Assembly: GCF_000005505.3 (NCBI RefSeq)
Contig: NC_016134.3
Location: 3,658,001 to 3,722,000, forward strand
Origin: Brachypodium distachyon
Lineage: Eukaryota; Streptophyta; Magnoliopsida; Poales; Poaceae
Length of the DNA stretch: 64,000 bases
Direction: 5' to 3'
Part shown: one piece after another, positions 23,782 through 35,047 of the stretch
Layout: every line of letters starts with the position of its first letter
Numbering within the stretch: the first letter of the stretch is position 1
Position numbers and translations under genes: made by a program
Notes under the pieces: generated by a model
Seen by the model: the letters and a program-made list of their open reading frames with translations, nothing else
Database searches by the model: none
Told to the model about the DNA's origin: nothing

Positions 23782-23904
23782 CTCCCCCCGTCCAACGAAG
23801 GATGTCACAACTTTAACTAAATTTGAATGCATCTATACACTAAATCATGTCTAGATACATCCAAATTTTGACAAATTTGAGACATCTTTTGTTGGACGGA
23901 GGAA
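23782..23904. mobile_element. Stowaway MITE
   Basis: 123 bp; ends CTCCCCCCGTCCAACGAAGG and the inverse of TTTTGTTGGACGGAGGAA, with TA on each side (23780-23781, 23905-23906). Confidence 0.8.
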
Positions 23905-24248
23905 TACTTGAATAATCATGTGAGAGAATATTTCAGTTCTTCATATGTCCAGCTCTTGCTTGTATGTTTTGTCCTTGCAAATTTTCAGAAGTGTTCAGTT
24001 CTACACTTGCACAGCTCTAAAGGTTGGTACTCAATCCTTCAAGTGTTCAGAGACTCCAGTAAGCGGAGAGCTACAAGTGTAAAACACGAAGCTATATAGA
24101 CTCCAGTAAATCAATATCACAAGTAAGATGTGTTCATAAAATGTGAGGACATATGCCAGCATCATCACTAGACTAATCTACCATTCTTATTTCAGGTTGA
24201 CCCTTTAGCTAACTGAATGTCCTTGCAATTTTCTGCTACTGTTAACTG

Positions 24249-24512
24249 AACCTGTTATTCGCTAAGCCCGAAGCTGTCCGCCTGAGGAAGAACCCGTTTG
24301 AAATCATGTTGCAATCGGCAAAGTTTGAGGGGTTCCATCCGCACTTGATCGACTCACGCACACAACTCCAGAGAAAACGAGCAGGCACACCAGAGAATAA
24401 GATATGGTGCACGTTCTCACTGGATGAGCTCCTTCCTGTGTGGTTCTCATCTCTTGCTGAAGTTAATATTGGGGGCCGACATGTCCTCAAAGCAGAGCAA
24501 CAGAAAACTTAA
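24249..24512 (+). pseudogene. Unrecognised gene fragment
   Basis: An 87-codon open frame with protein-like composition (PEAVRLRKNPFEIMLQSAKF, NKIWCTFSLDELLPVWF) stands out from the AT-rich surroundings. It has no clear start; a stop precedes it at 24246. I do not recognise the family. It could be a captured exon or a retro-fragment. Confidence 0.35.
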
Positions 24513-25360
24513 GGTTCATGAGCTCCCTCTCGTCCGATCGAGTACGGATGTTTTAGATGTTAGTTCTCCGTACATGTTTCTTCAGATTTGTTCAAACTTT
24601 ATCAAATACATTTTTCTACAAACAAATCTAGAACATTTTTTTAGAAACGTACGTAATAGATGATTAATAATACTGTACATGCTCTGCCATTGTCCACTTC
24701 AACACACCCCTGATCCAACAGGCAACACCTATGATTAATTATGGCAGAACAGACAGTCTTAATAACAATGATCCATATGGTTGATGTTACTCACTGTATT
24801 CGCTAAGCATCTCAATTACCCGTAATTAATAATTAAAGGGTGATAGATTCCGAAAAAATTTAGAATCGAGTTGAAGCAACAATTAATAATGTAAAGGAAT
24901 TCTATGAGAAAGAGACCACCGTGTGTGCAAGAGACATTATCCAATCATGTATGGATTGGACTCCCGGCATATGCAGTGCATGCATGCATCAGCGCAGTGA
25001 GTAGACCAGAGAGCATATCAGACGGCCACGCTTGCATCGCGCACAAAGATAAGCAGAATTACATCCGTTTAGTAAACCGGACTCCTGATTATGCATGAAC
25101 TTACTCCGCTAAACATCTTCAAGTGTGTATTCCACTCGACCCATGACACTTAAGGGCCAGTTCGGTTGCGCGACGGGAAAGGACGAAATTGTAGTTCAAC
25201 TTGCGAGAATCCCTTTCAATCCCGGCCGGTAACGGTAGAACCGAACGTTTCATGTGTGTAGCAAAATCGTAAATAATCATACTCATGCTGTCGTATGCAT
25301 GCAAGGATCTTATGTCTCTACTATACATCTATATTTTCTCTTTTCCAGTGATTTATAAAA
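24513..25360. other. Intergenic
   Basis: No gene seen. The 9 bases 25352-25360 (TTTATAAAA) are the left target duplication of the next element. Confidence 0.4.
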
Positions 25361-26055
25361 GAGTAAATTTCATAGAACCACAGGTTTTGGGATTAGAGTT
25401 TCACGGAGTCACAAGTTTTGCGATTTGCAACAGAAAACCACATGTTTGGTTTTCTGCCTAATTGTCAGAAAACCCAAATGACCCGGTTTTGTCAATTTGA
25501 CAGCGAAACCGACAGAGGCGGCCCACAGGTCAGTTGCCACGTCAGACGAACTCTTTTTTCCCGGCCCCTTATCCAAGTCTATATTTGCACCCAACAACAA
25601 ATAACATCTAAAAAAATAGAAAATTAAAATGACCTGGCTGCCTTCGTATCCGCGGCTGCGCCTCACCGCCGCTGCCGCTGAGCCCCACGCTGCCGCCGCT
25701 GTGCCTGCCCCCGCCCGCCGGCGGCGACTCGCCCCAGTCCCGGGCCGCCTCCTGCCTGCCCCCGCCCGCTGCCGGCAACCGGCCAGCCCCATGCCGCGTC
25801 CGCCTGCATGTGATTTGGAGTTGGGTGCAAAATACAAACTAAGATGAGGGGTTGGGAAAAAGAGAGATTGTCTGACATGGCGACTTACTTGTGGGTCATA
25901 TCTGTCGGTTTCGTTATCAAAATGCCTAATCCTAGTTATTTCGGTTTTTTGAAACAATTAGGCTCATAACTTGTGGTTTTCTGTTACAAAGCACAAAATT
26001 TTTGTGCCCCTGTGAAATGCTAACCCCAAAATCCGTGGTTTCTTGAAATTTACTC
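25361..26055. mobile_element. Mutator-type non-autonomous element with GC-rich core (possible Pack-MULE)
   Basis: 695 bp with long inverted repeats: GAGTAAATTTCATAGAACCA at the left against GAGTAAATTTCAAGAAACCA read from the right. The similarity continues inward for over 200 bp (AACAGAAAACCACA, CTAATTGT, GAAACCGACAGA, CCACAAGT). The flanks TTTATAAAA and TTTCTAAAA (26056-26064) are a 9 bp target duplication with one change. The core at about 25630-25800 is very GC-rich (Ala/Pro/Arg codons in several frames) and unlike the arms, as in Pack-MULEs that captured a gene piece. I cannot name the source gene. Confidence 0.75.
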
Positions 26056-26065
26056 TTTCTAAAAA

Positions 26066-26654
26066 GTTCTTTGCACGTGCAAGCTGGCCAAATAAAAACA
26101 ATTAATTGTGTCCGTCATGCAACCTGCAGGGGAGCAACACCTCCCCGGTCCAAGCACATGCATGGTAGCTGCGAGCCATTTAAGCTCTAGCCGTACTTTA
26201 GTAAACTGTCTGATTGCATTTTTATTGCTAACCACATCTACCGCGTGGTATTTTGTAAACTACAATACAACATGTTTTGCGGAAAAATTAGAAAAACTTA
26301 AACGATCCCTGAATTGGGAATGAGTAGTATCTATTACAATACAAACTCCCTGGTTGCTTTTCTGCTTTCGATAGCATCTTTTCCGATTGAATATTTACTC
26401 CGTGTCCATCTTGCTCTGTAATAACCCAATAAAGATACCGGCCAGAGATATATTGTCCATATATGCTCTCTTCCATGCATGGTGATCCACACGACCTAGA
26501 GAACTCAAACAAATTCAACTTTCAGTAGGAAGCCACGTTTTCTGTGACACATTCTCATAGCTATTGATCTCACTCCTGGTTGCTCTCCAAACTCGCCCAT
26601 AGCACATAACAAATGTCATTTCTCATAGTTATAGGCATGTGAAGCATCCGAAAA
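26066..26654 (+). repeat. Local repeat, copy D
   Basis: Closest to copy B (AAAACTTAAACGATCCC, GGTTGCTTTTCTGCTTTCGATAGCATC, GTGAAGCATCCGAAAAA). It contains the uninterrupted site GGTCCAAGCACATGCATG that is split by the hAT MITE in copy B. Confidence 0.7.
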
Positions 26655-26819
26655 ATGCGTCCATCGGAGGCAAAGCTATCTATTTCAGGGTCTTCTTCAC
26701 GCGGGGGGCGCGGATAGGCGTTATCTCCACGGCTGAGTTGATGCGCGCCAGCGGAAAATTTTCATCTATTCTCTGCACTCTTCGCGTTCTCATCGAGAGA
26801 TCCTCACTGATCATCTAGA

Positions 26820-27100
26820 CAACGCCATGGCTCGATAATCCTATTGACGAAGACGAGGAGGTCTGGGAGGGCCATCAAAGCTTCTACGGCGCACAAAAGC
26901 CCGGTTCCTGACGGGTTCGCCGATGCTTGCGATTTGCCAAGGACAATGTCATTGTTTTCTTCAAGCATGTTCACGACCTTGCAATTTTGTGCCAAGGACT
27001 ATAGGCCAATAAATCTTATCGACTCGCTCGCAAAGCTTCTATACAAGGTCTTGACTTTGCAACTGCGCCCAATCCTAGATGCAGAGGTCAATTTGGACAT
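26820..27100 (+). pseudogene. LINE reverse-transcriptase fragment
   Basis: Frames contain KSPVPDGF (the K-x-PGPDG motif region of L1-type RT) and AKDYRPINLIDSLAKLLYKV, matching the KDYRPISL...KL motif. The sequence between them is shorter than in a complete RT, so there is an internal deletion. The rest of the LINE is absent. Confidence 0.75.
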
Positions 27101-27139
27101 AATTTTTTACGAATCTAGCATCTTTATTCTATAGAAATC

Positions 27140-28471
27140 ATTAGGGTTAAAATCTTGTTAAAAAATCTCTAAAAATCCAAACCAAATGAGCGCTAAGGGC
27201 ATCTTCAACAAGGTACCAGTACTAAAAAATTTCTCTTCTTTTTCCAATGTGTTTCATTTTTTCTTATTCATTTCTTTTTTTATAGACCAACATGTCATCT
27301 TCTTTGTTGTCTTGGTATCCGTGTAGTACCTGTTACTTCTTCAAATAACCATTACTTGGTTGTGGCATTCCTCTCTCATCCACATTGGTCACTAATTTTT
27401 TGGTACCCGTGTAGTACCCCTCGTTGAGGATGCCCTAATAGTTTTTGGACAAGCTAGCTCTGTCAGTGTGGTCAAGATATGTTTTGAGAAAATCGACAAG
27501 GGAGGACATGATGCTCTTGTTGTGTTGGGCCCTAATTTGGGCTGAATCCACGGTCTTGCAACCAGGTCTAAACCATGACAAAAATTATTGAACGGAGGGT
27601 CTATATAATAATATCTATAATACAAAATAAATATATATCATTATGACTTTAAAATTATAAAACTTTCTAGAATTTAATTAAATTTTAATTTTTTTGAACT
27701 TAGAACATAACCCGATGATATTATAAATCTTATAAACACACAAGGTGACGAGTAGAAAAATAGAACAACGGGTCAAAACAAAATACTCCCTTTGTCCAAA
27801 TCAAATGTTGCAATTTTTTAAACATCCATGTACCTATACAGTAAAACTCAGTCTGCGAAGGAGTACCTAGAGGTATTTGGTCCCACATGTCATTCCCACC
27901 CGGCCGTTCCACCCTCCACCGTGGTCCGCTCTCGCGGCAACTGGGCCACCACATAAGTTGACCCCACAAGTCAGATACTCCGCACCACCAACGACTTGGT
28001 CATGCTTTATAGTCGACAAATCTTCCGGAATTAAAAATTCTGTCTTCCCTTGCTTGCTCCGGCGTCTTATCTCTTCCCCCGCGCAGCCTGGTGCGTCCCC
28101 TTCTTCCTCCCTCCCTCCGAGCCATCCAATCCCCTCCCCGAAATCCTCCTAATCCAATCTTATCGCCAAATCATTCGCCACTAGTGCTACTAGCATGATG
28201 CTAGCGCGCGGCCACGCAGCAATCGCCGTCGCCGCACGCGGGAACGATCTTCTTCCGGCCACAAATATCCAGCTTTCCCTGGTCGCTGTCTCCCGGGGGG
28301 TTGCTTCCAGTTGTTCAGCTTGATTTTGGTTGGAATTGGGGAGGTTTTCTGGTGGAGAGGCTGGAGAATTTGTGGTTCCGTGGAAGGATTTTGAGGAGAG
28401 TTTCCGTGGCGGACACGTACGGTGTCGGGAGTCCGTCGAGGAGGTGATTACTTCCGGTGGTGGTGGTCGTG
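27140..28471. other. Intergenic and 5' region of the GUN1-like gene
   Basis: 27790-27870 resembles a worn Stowaway. From about 27880 the sequence becomes C-rich with TCCCTCCCTCC tracts (28090-28140), typical of a grass promoter and 5' leader. I do not see a clean TATA box. Confidence 0.4.
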
Positions 28472-31400
28472 ATGGCGACGACGACGCACTTCACGCCGTC
28501 GCAGGCGCACGCTGCGTCTGCTTCCCACCACTCTGCCGCGGCGGCGGCGGCGGCGGCGGCCACGGCCACGGCCACCGCGCGGCTTCATGCCTCGGCTTCC
28601 GCGTCGGCGCCCGCCGCGGGGGCCGCGCTCTGCCCGCCCTTCCTCGTGGCCGGGTCCCACTCCTCCGCGGCGTGCCCGCCGGTACAGAACCCGATATTTA
28701 GTGGCTCCGCCGCGCCGTGGGTGGTGCAGCCCCAGCGCGCCGCGCTCTGCCCCGAGTTCCGGCGGGCGCGCTCCACGAAGAATATCTCCAAGCGCAACAA
28801 CCGTGGGGTGGGCTCCCAGGACCGTGGCGGGCGCACGTTCTCAGTCGCTGCCGGGCGCTGCGTGGACAAGCTGCTCCGGGTTGCTCCCGAGGACCGCCGT
28901 GCGCTTGGTGCTTCTCTGTCTTCTTTCCGGGGAGAGCTGGTTGCTCCTGATGATTACTGCCATATCCTTCGGGAGCTTGGCGACAGGGACAAGTCCGCAA
29001 TCCGTGCGCTCGAAGTGTTCCATGCTGCATTGCCGCTTGTTGGCAATGGCTCCGTCGATAAGGGCAAGCTTTTGACTGCTGCCATTGGGGCACTTGGCAA
29101 GATGAGCCGCCCAGACCTTGCACGAAGAGCTTTTGATGCTGGCATTGCAGGGGGTTATGGCAACACGGTGTTTGCAAACTCGGCGCTCATCTCGGCGTAT
29201 GCTAGGAGTGGTCTGGTCAACGAGGCAATGGGGGTACTTGAGTCGATGAAGGGTGCAGGCTTGCGGCCTACCACGGTTACGTACAATGCGGTGATTGATG
29301 CATGCGGAAAAGGGGGTGTTGACCTCAGGTTCACGCTCGGATATTTCCGTCAGATGCTACGGGACAGACTTTGTCCAGACCGGAAGACGTTCAATTCACT
29401 TCTTTCTGCGTGTAGCCGTGCAGGGCATTTGGAGGATGCTCGTGCCCTGTTTGATGAAATGATCCATCTTGGCATTGGGCGTGACATTTACACATACAAC
29501 ACGTTCATTGATGCAATTTGCAAGTGTGGCAACATAGAGCTTGCTATGCAGGTTCTGTTGGATATGGAAGCGAAAAATGTCAAGCCAAATGTTGTTACAT
29601 ACAGTACATTGATTGATGGATACTCCAAGTTAGAGAAGTATGATGAGGCACTCAAGTTGTACGAAAAGATGAAGTCTTTGGGGATTCAGTTGGACAGAGT
29701 TTGCTACAACACCGTGCTGGCTATTTATGTGAAGGCCGGAAAGTATGGAGAAATAGCTATAGTGTGTGACGAGATGGAGGACTCAGGGATTGAGAAGGAT
29801 ACTGTGACTTACAATTCTTTGATTAATGGGTATGGAAAGCAGGGACGCTTGGACATTGTCTCTTTCCTCGTTCAAGATATGAGGAGACGGGGTGTAGCTC
29901 CTAGTGTACTCACATACTCAACTTTGATAGATATATACTCAAAGGCAGGAATGCACGGAGATGCATTTAATGTCTACTTAGATTTTAAGGAATCTGGCCT
30001 AAAGCCTGATGTTGTTCTATTCAGCTCTTTCATTGACACATTGGCCAAGAATGGCTTGGTAGAGTGGGCTTTATCTTTGCTTAATGATATGACTGAGATG
30101 GGTATCAAGCCAAATGTGGTAACGTACAACACAATAATTGATGCATTTGGCAAATCTAAGGTTCTTTCTGAGGAGGATCCTGAAGCTGGGGAAATGGGAA
30201 TTGTTGGGGTTTATAACGGCCAGATCATTAGGGCTGCTAATCCAGTGACAAGAGGACGCTCTGCCATTGATGTCAGGATGAGGAGGTCCCAGGAATTGTA
30301 TTTCATTCTGGAATTGTTTCAGAAGATGGTCCAGCAGGGTGTGAGGCCAAATGTTGTTACATTTTCTGCAATCTTGAATGCTTGCAGGTACATCTTTATA
30401 TAGTTTGTTGAATCCTCTTAATGCTGTTAGTAATTTCGTTGTAAGTCTGATTATTCTGCTACTTGATACAGTCTAGCCATTTCCTGGCTGAAAAATACAA
30501 CTTGGTAAACTAGTTTTAAGTTTTAAAAAATTGCATTATAATGGAAATTAGTTTCCTTTTGCTTATCAATAAAGTTTGCTAACTTTTATTTGTTTTGCGA
30601 AAACATGAAAATTACTACAGTACTGTATTTTTAGTAAGCTCTCATTTTTTTTTGGTTCTAGAAAAGATTGTAAGCTGAAGTTGTTCTTATGACCTTATTG
30701 TTATTTTAGTGCAAAGAGAAAAGAAATACATATGAGAGCTGACCCTGCTAATTTAGCTAGGTAATCATGTCGGTTATGTAATCTGAATCAGCAGAGCTCG
30801 AAAAAAAAAACTGAATCGGTCAATCAGCAGAGTACACATTGCACTCCTCTCCATCCTGCAAATATTATATATGGTGTCTAAGTCTTCTCTTTAACTTGTC
30901 CTTGCAGTCGCTGCAATAACTTTGAAGATGCAGCTCTATTGCTGGAACAACTTCGCCTGTTTGATAATTTTGTCTATGGTGTTGCGTATGGGCTCCTTAT
31001 GGGTTATCAAGAAATTTGGTCTCAAGCACAGTCCCTTTTTAATCAGTTGGGACGCATGGATTCTCCAACATCCTCTGCCTTTTACAATGCTCTTACTGAC
31101 GTGCTATGGCATTTTGGCCAGGTAGGATCTTCTCCAAATGTACATCTTGATTTTAGTATTGTATTGTTAAAAAGATAATCCTGAATAATTCACTTGCTTA
31201 TTGATAATTATACTTTCAACTGACTGATTTTATTTTATAAAAAGAAATATTATCAAGTACTAATCAAGTAATCATTTATTTAAGTAACTTTGAAGGACTT
31301 TGTGTGTTCGTAATCTTCCCTTCTTCCTCAGTGTCATAGATTTTTGCCATTGTCCTTAACCTTGGTATACATGCAATTTGATCTTTTGAGTGAAGTTAAG

Positions 31401-32352
31401 CTGGGAATATTCCATGGTACTTTTAAGGACGAGTGTTTGTAATCTTAATTGGTCCTCACTGTCACCTGGCGTTATCTTTTAACCTTGCTGCTTGTTAGAC
31501 ATTCAAATCATTCAAATAAACGTTTCCGATGCAGTATATCGGCAGTTATGATAATATGATGTTTTCAGATTAGTCCTGAACTGGGATTTCCTTGCATCGT
31601 TTTGTATTTTATTCACTTGAGTTATACTAAAAATTCTTCAGATGTATGTAGGGTAGCAAGGCTGTGTGAGATGCAAATATCTCCATTTTACTGCATATAT
31701 AGGATTGCAGGGTTAATTCATTCCATTATCTTGATGGGATATGTGTGTTCCTTATCATTTTCAGAGGCAAGGAGCTCAGCTAGTTGTGCTTGAAGGGGTG
31801 AACCGCCGTGTTTGGGATAACACATGGAGTGAGTTTTGCTTGGACCTGCACCTCATGTCATGTGGTGCAGCTCAAGCAATGGTTCATGCATGGCTCCTGA
31901 ATGTGCGCTCTATTGTCTTTGAAGGACGAGCTATGCCTGAGTTCCTAAGGTACTTGATGCGAGAACTTACTTTTGCGTGTGTTTGATACATTTACAGCAG
32001 TCATGTGTTTGTACAAATGTGAAGGATGTAAACTGTTAGTCTATCTGTAAATAGGAATTGAAGCCTTGTTTGTTTTGTATATCTCTACAGCATTCTGACA
32101 GGATGGGGAAAGCATAGCAAGATAGCAGGTGCAAGCACCCTCCGCCATGTCATCGAGGCATTGCTCAACTCAATCGGGGCGCCGTTTCAGGTCGAGCGAT
32201 TCAACATCGGAAGGTTTGTGTCACCCAGCGCTGTGGTGGCTGCCTGGTTGAGAGAGTCCGGTACCATGAACATACTCCTCCTCAATGATGAGCGCGCGCA
32301 GCATGCAAGCCCGTCCAGCATGTTACCGAGACTGCAGGCACTGCAGTTGTAG
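28472..32352 (+). CDS. GUN1: GUN1-type PPR-SMR protein, plastid-targeted
   Basis: Four exons: 28472-30387, 30908-31121, 31765-31949 and 32091-32352 (TAG). All introns are GT-AG and the phases agree; the product is about 858 residues. The N-terminus is Ala/Ser/Thr-rich with an alanine run, as in plastid transit peptides. A long row of PPR repeats follows from about residue 210 (for example [52 protein letters not shown]), then a C-terminal SMR domain at about residues 735-825 with LDLHLM and TGWGKHSK. In Arabidopsis GUN1 acts in plastids in retrograde signalling, protein import and tetrapyrrole homeostasis. The repeat order, the conserved [19 protein letters not shown] spacer and the SMR end identify it. 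ATG 28472 is chosen because it opens the transit-peptide-like region; an in-frame GTG lies 5 codons earlier. Confidence 0.9.
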
Positions 32353-34700
32353 CCCCTAGAGCCGCTAGTGTCTTGTCTGTAACTGTAAGCTCCCCCGCCT
32401 TTCTTCAGCTTGTCTTCTGCCCTTTTCAGAAGATTGTAGTGTATTATATAGGCTCACCGAATCAGAGCTTGTTTTGTTGTTAAATTTCGCTGTTTCAGCC
32501 GTTTCAGCCAGCAATGTTGCAGAATTGGCAGTGTACCTTTCAAGTTCCAACTCCTTCAATCAAGGGTGAAAACAATTTATTCAGAGTTGGCGTCTGTTGT
32601 CCCTGACCTTGAACACCTTACACCTGTCACTTTGTCTATGGCAAAGACCAGGTATCATAACTGCTCGTGAGAAGTGTAGTCTACTGCCATTTACAGCCAC
32701 TTACGTGATGCCTGCTGGTTAAGATGCCTTGAGTTCTTCTCTCAGTAATCTCCAATGAAAGCTAAGGCTAGTAGTGCCCATGGAAGGATGCTGACACCTC
32801 CACTGTGTTTTGGCCCCTTTAGCTCGTGATGCTGCTTTACAAGATGCCATCAATCAGCTTTGTTCAAGATGCAAATTGGGCACCTCCCCATCCATGAATG
32901 ATGAACAGCCTGTGGTTATGTGGGCAGCTCAAGTGGTTGGCTGATGAGGCTGGAAAAAGAAGGCGAAAAAAGGCGTGGCGGAGAGGATTGCAATGTGTGC
33001 TCTGCTGATTCATTCAGTTGAGGCCACTGTATCATGGCCCCTTTCTGTGCAGTTGGATCTGAAGATGGGCAATTGTCAACCATTCAAATCAGGTCAAAAT
33101 TGGCTGAAACCTGTGATACATAGGTGCCGCTGACCCCACCTGCCTATTTTCGCATAATCGGTATTTTGACTCTGTGCACACAACCCTTAAGTCGGTAGGC
33201 GTGGGCCTGCTCAGCTTGCAAAAATTGATCTCGATCTTCTCCTAATTTAGATATCTTTTTCAGCACACTGAAGTGGCATCTTACACGAGGAGGCAGTCAA
33301 AAAAAGGGCAGAGAAAAAACAACCAATGGTCTCAGGAATCCTGATCTAGCCAGCCAATTGGGGTTGGAAGAGAGTGACAATATTATGGCAGAAGAAATAA
33401 AGTCTGAACATCAAATCCAGAGAGGGGGGTTTGCAAGTTGCAAAAAAGACAAAAGGGGATTGCGTGTGGGAGCACAGCAGCAGCAGCAAAATTAGATGGG
33501 TTGCTTCAGGGCCATGCAAGCAAAGCTAATGATTATCCAGCAATTTGGGACAGAGAGGATATGCTCCCCAAGTGAGAGGAGGATGCAAGAACTTGACAGG
33601 CTGAAAGAGATTGGTCCAACAGCAGATTCACTACTATTTGTGGACAATTTTCTTCTTGCAACTGTTACTAATACTGCTATTAGTTCATCTGGATTACGGG
33701 TTGAGAAAAGAGCTCATAGAAAATTCAACAAAGACTCTTTCTACAGGAATAAGAACAACAAAGACTTTTTTTGTTACAATAAAATCAAAAGCGATCAGCT
33801 GTCTATTCAATATGAACAAATAGATGAAATAGTACGATCTTGGAACAGGAAAATTCTTCTTAACAACTACCATTAATGTATATATATAAATATTTGACAT
33901 TTCCTGATATCCAACAATGGCCAAACTTGACAAACACATGTTTCAGACTTTTTTTGTTTTGACTTTTTTTGTTTTGTTTGGCTTGCATTTGGCGTAGACA
34001 TCTCTATCACGAAAACCATTTTCGTGGAATTTTCACTGTGTATGTTGCCTAGCGATATTGTTATTGTCGGACAACATGAAGCTCAAAACAATCTAAAGAT
34101 TTAGGTGCGGAGACCTACATGTCACAAACATTTTATTTTAATTTATAATCAAAGAGAATCTCTCTTGACCTCAACAAATCAGCCACAAAAAAATGGAGGG
34201 AGCACAAAAAAACTGAAAGAGCAGCACCCATACAACCACACCACAAAACACCAAGTAGGCAGTTAGAAGCCGAACCCTAACACAACTGTGGCAACACCAG
34301 CAAGGAGAAAAAAAGAGGCTTTGTAAAGTGGACCAACCAATTTGCCATTTTTCTTTGTCTCAAGATGACGCCACAGGTTGGCATTGGCAGTAAGGTAGAT
34401 GGATAGGGACAGGGACAGCCCCCATCTCCTCCCTCCCTCCCAAAAATAATACATTGGGAAATAAAGAAGAAAAAGATAAATAAATAAGTTTTTAGGAAAA
34501 TTCCAAAACCCTAAATAAAAACTAAGACCAGAGCTATCACCTTTGCACAAGGCAGCAAGCAGCCTCTGTCTTTTTTATTGTCGAGCTGACCAATCACAGG
34601 AGGAGGACCCTCAAGAACTCATCACCTAGGCACCAATTTCATTTCCCCATGTAACTTATTTTATTTATCTCCCCTCCATATTTTTCTTGTTTATTTAATT
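32353..34700. other. 3' region of the GUN1-like gene, then intergenic
   Basis: Transcript tail signals are expected in the first 200 bases. A 126-codon open frame at 33496-33876 has a basic, Asn/Lys/Phe-rich C-terminal half (KDSFYRNKNNKDFFCYNK) that I do not recognise. The rest is AT-rich without a gene. Confidence 0.4.
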
Positions 34701-35047
34701 ATTTTGTTCGCCCATTTCGGTGTGGGTGATAGATAGATTCCAACCCTTCTTGCTGCTACTTGTCCAAGCAGAAACCAAGAACAGCTTCCCCCCAAGAAAA
34801 GATTGTTTCTTTTTTCCTCGATTTGGTCCGGTTCTGTCGAAGAAATCTCGAGGAGTCGCTGCTGGATCTCTGGGAGGAGGATTTGCTGCGAGTTCTTGCT
34901 TCACTTGAGCTCGAATCTGCCTCGGGAGCTGCCAAAGCAGCAGCAGCCTTACGAGCTCCAAGGAGCCGCGGAGGGTGAGGTGGGAGGCGGCCTTGGAGCG
35001 CTCGGGAGGGCCGTGGTGATGCCGCCGGTCTGATTTGGTTCGCGCTG
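34701..35047 (+). promoter_or_regulatory. Probable 5' leader of the Raf-like kinase gene, with a minimal uORF
   Basis: T/C-rich leader running into GC-rich sequence. A 5-codon upstream frame, ATG 35019 to TGA 35033 (M-P-P-V), ends 14 bases before the main ATG at 35048. Confidence 0.45.

Noticed and set aside
28315..29177. Long minus-strand open frames over GUN1-like exon 1
   Set aside because: Shadows produced by high GC at third positions; they cross the PPR coding frame.
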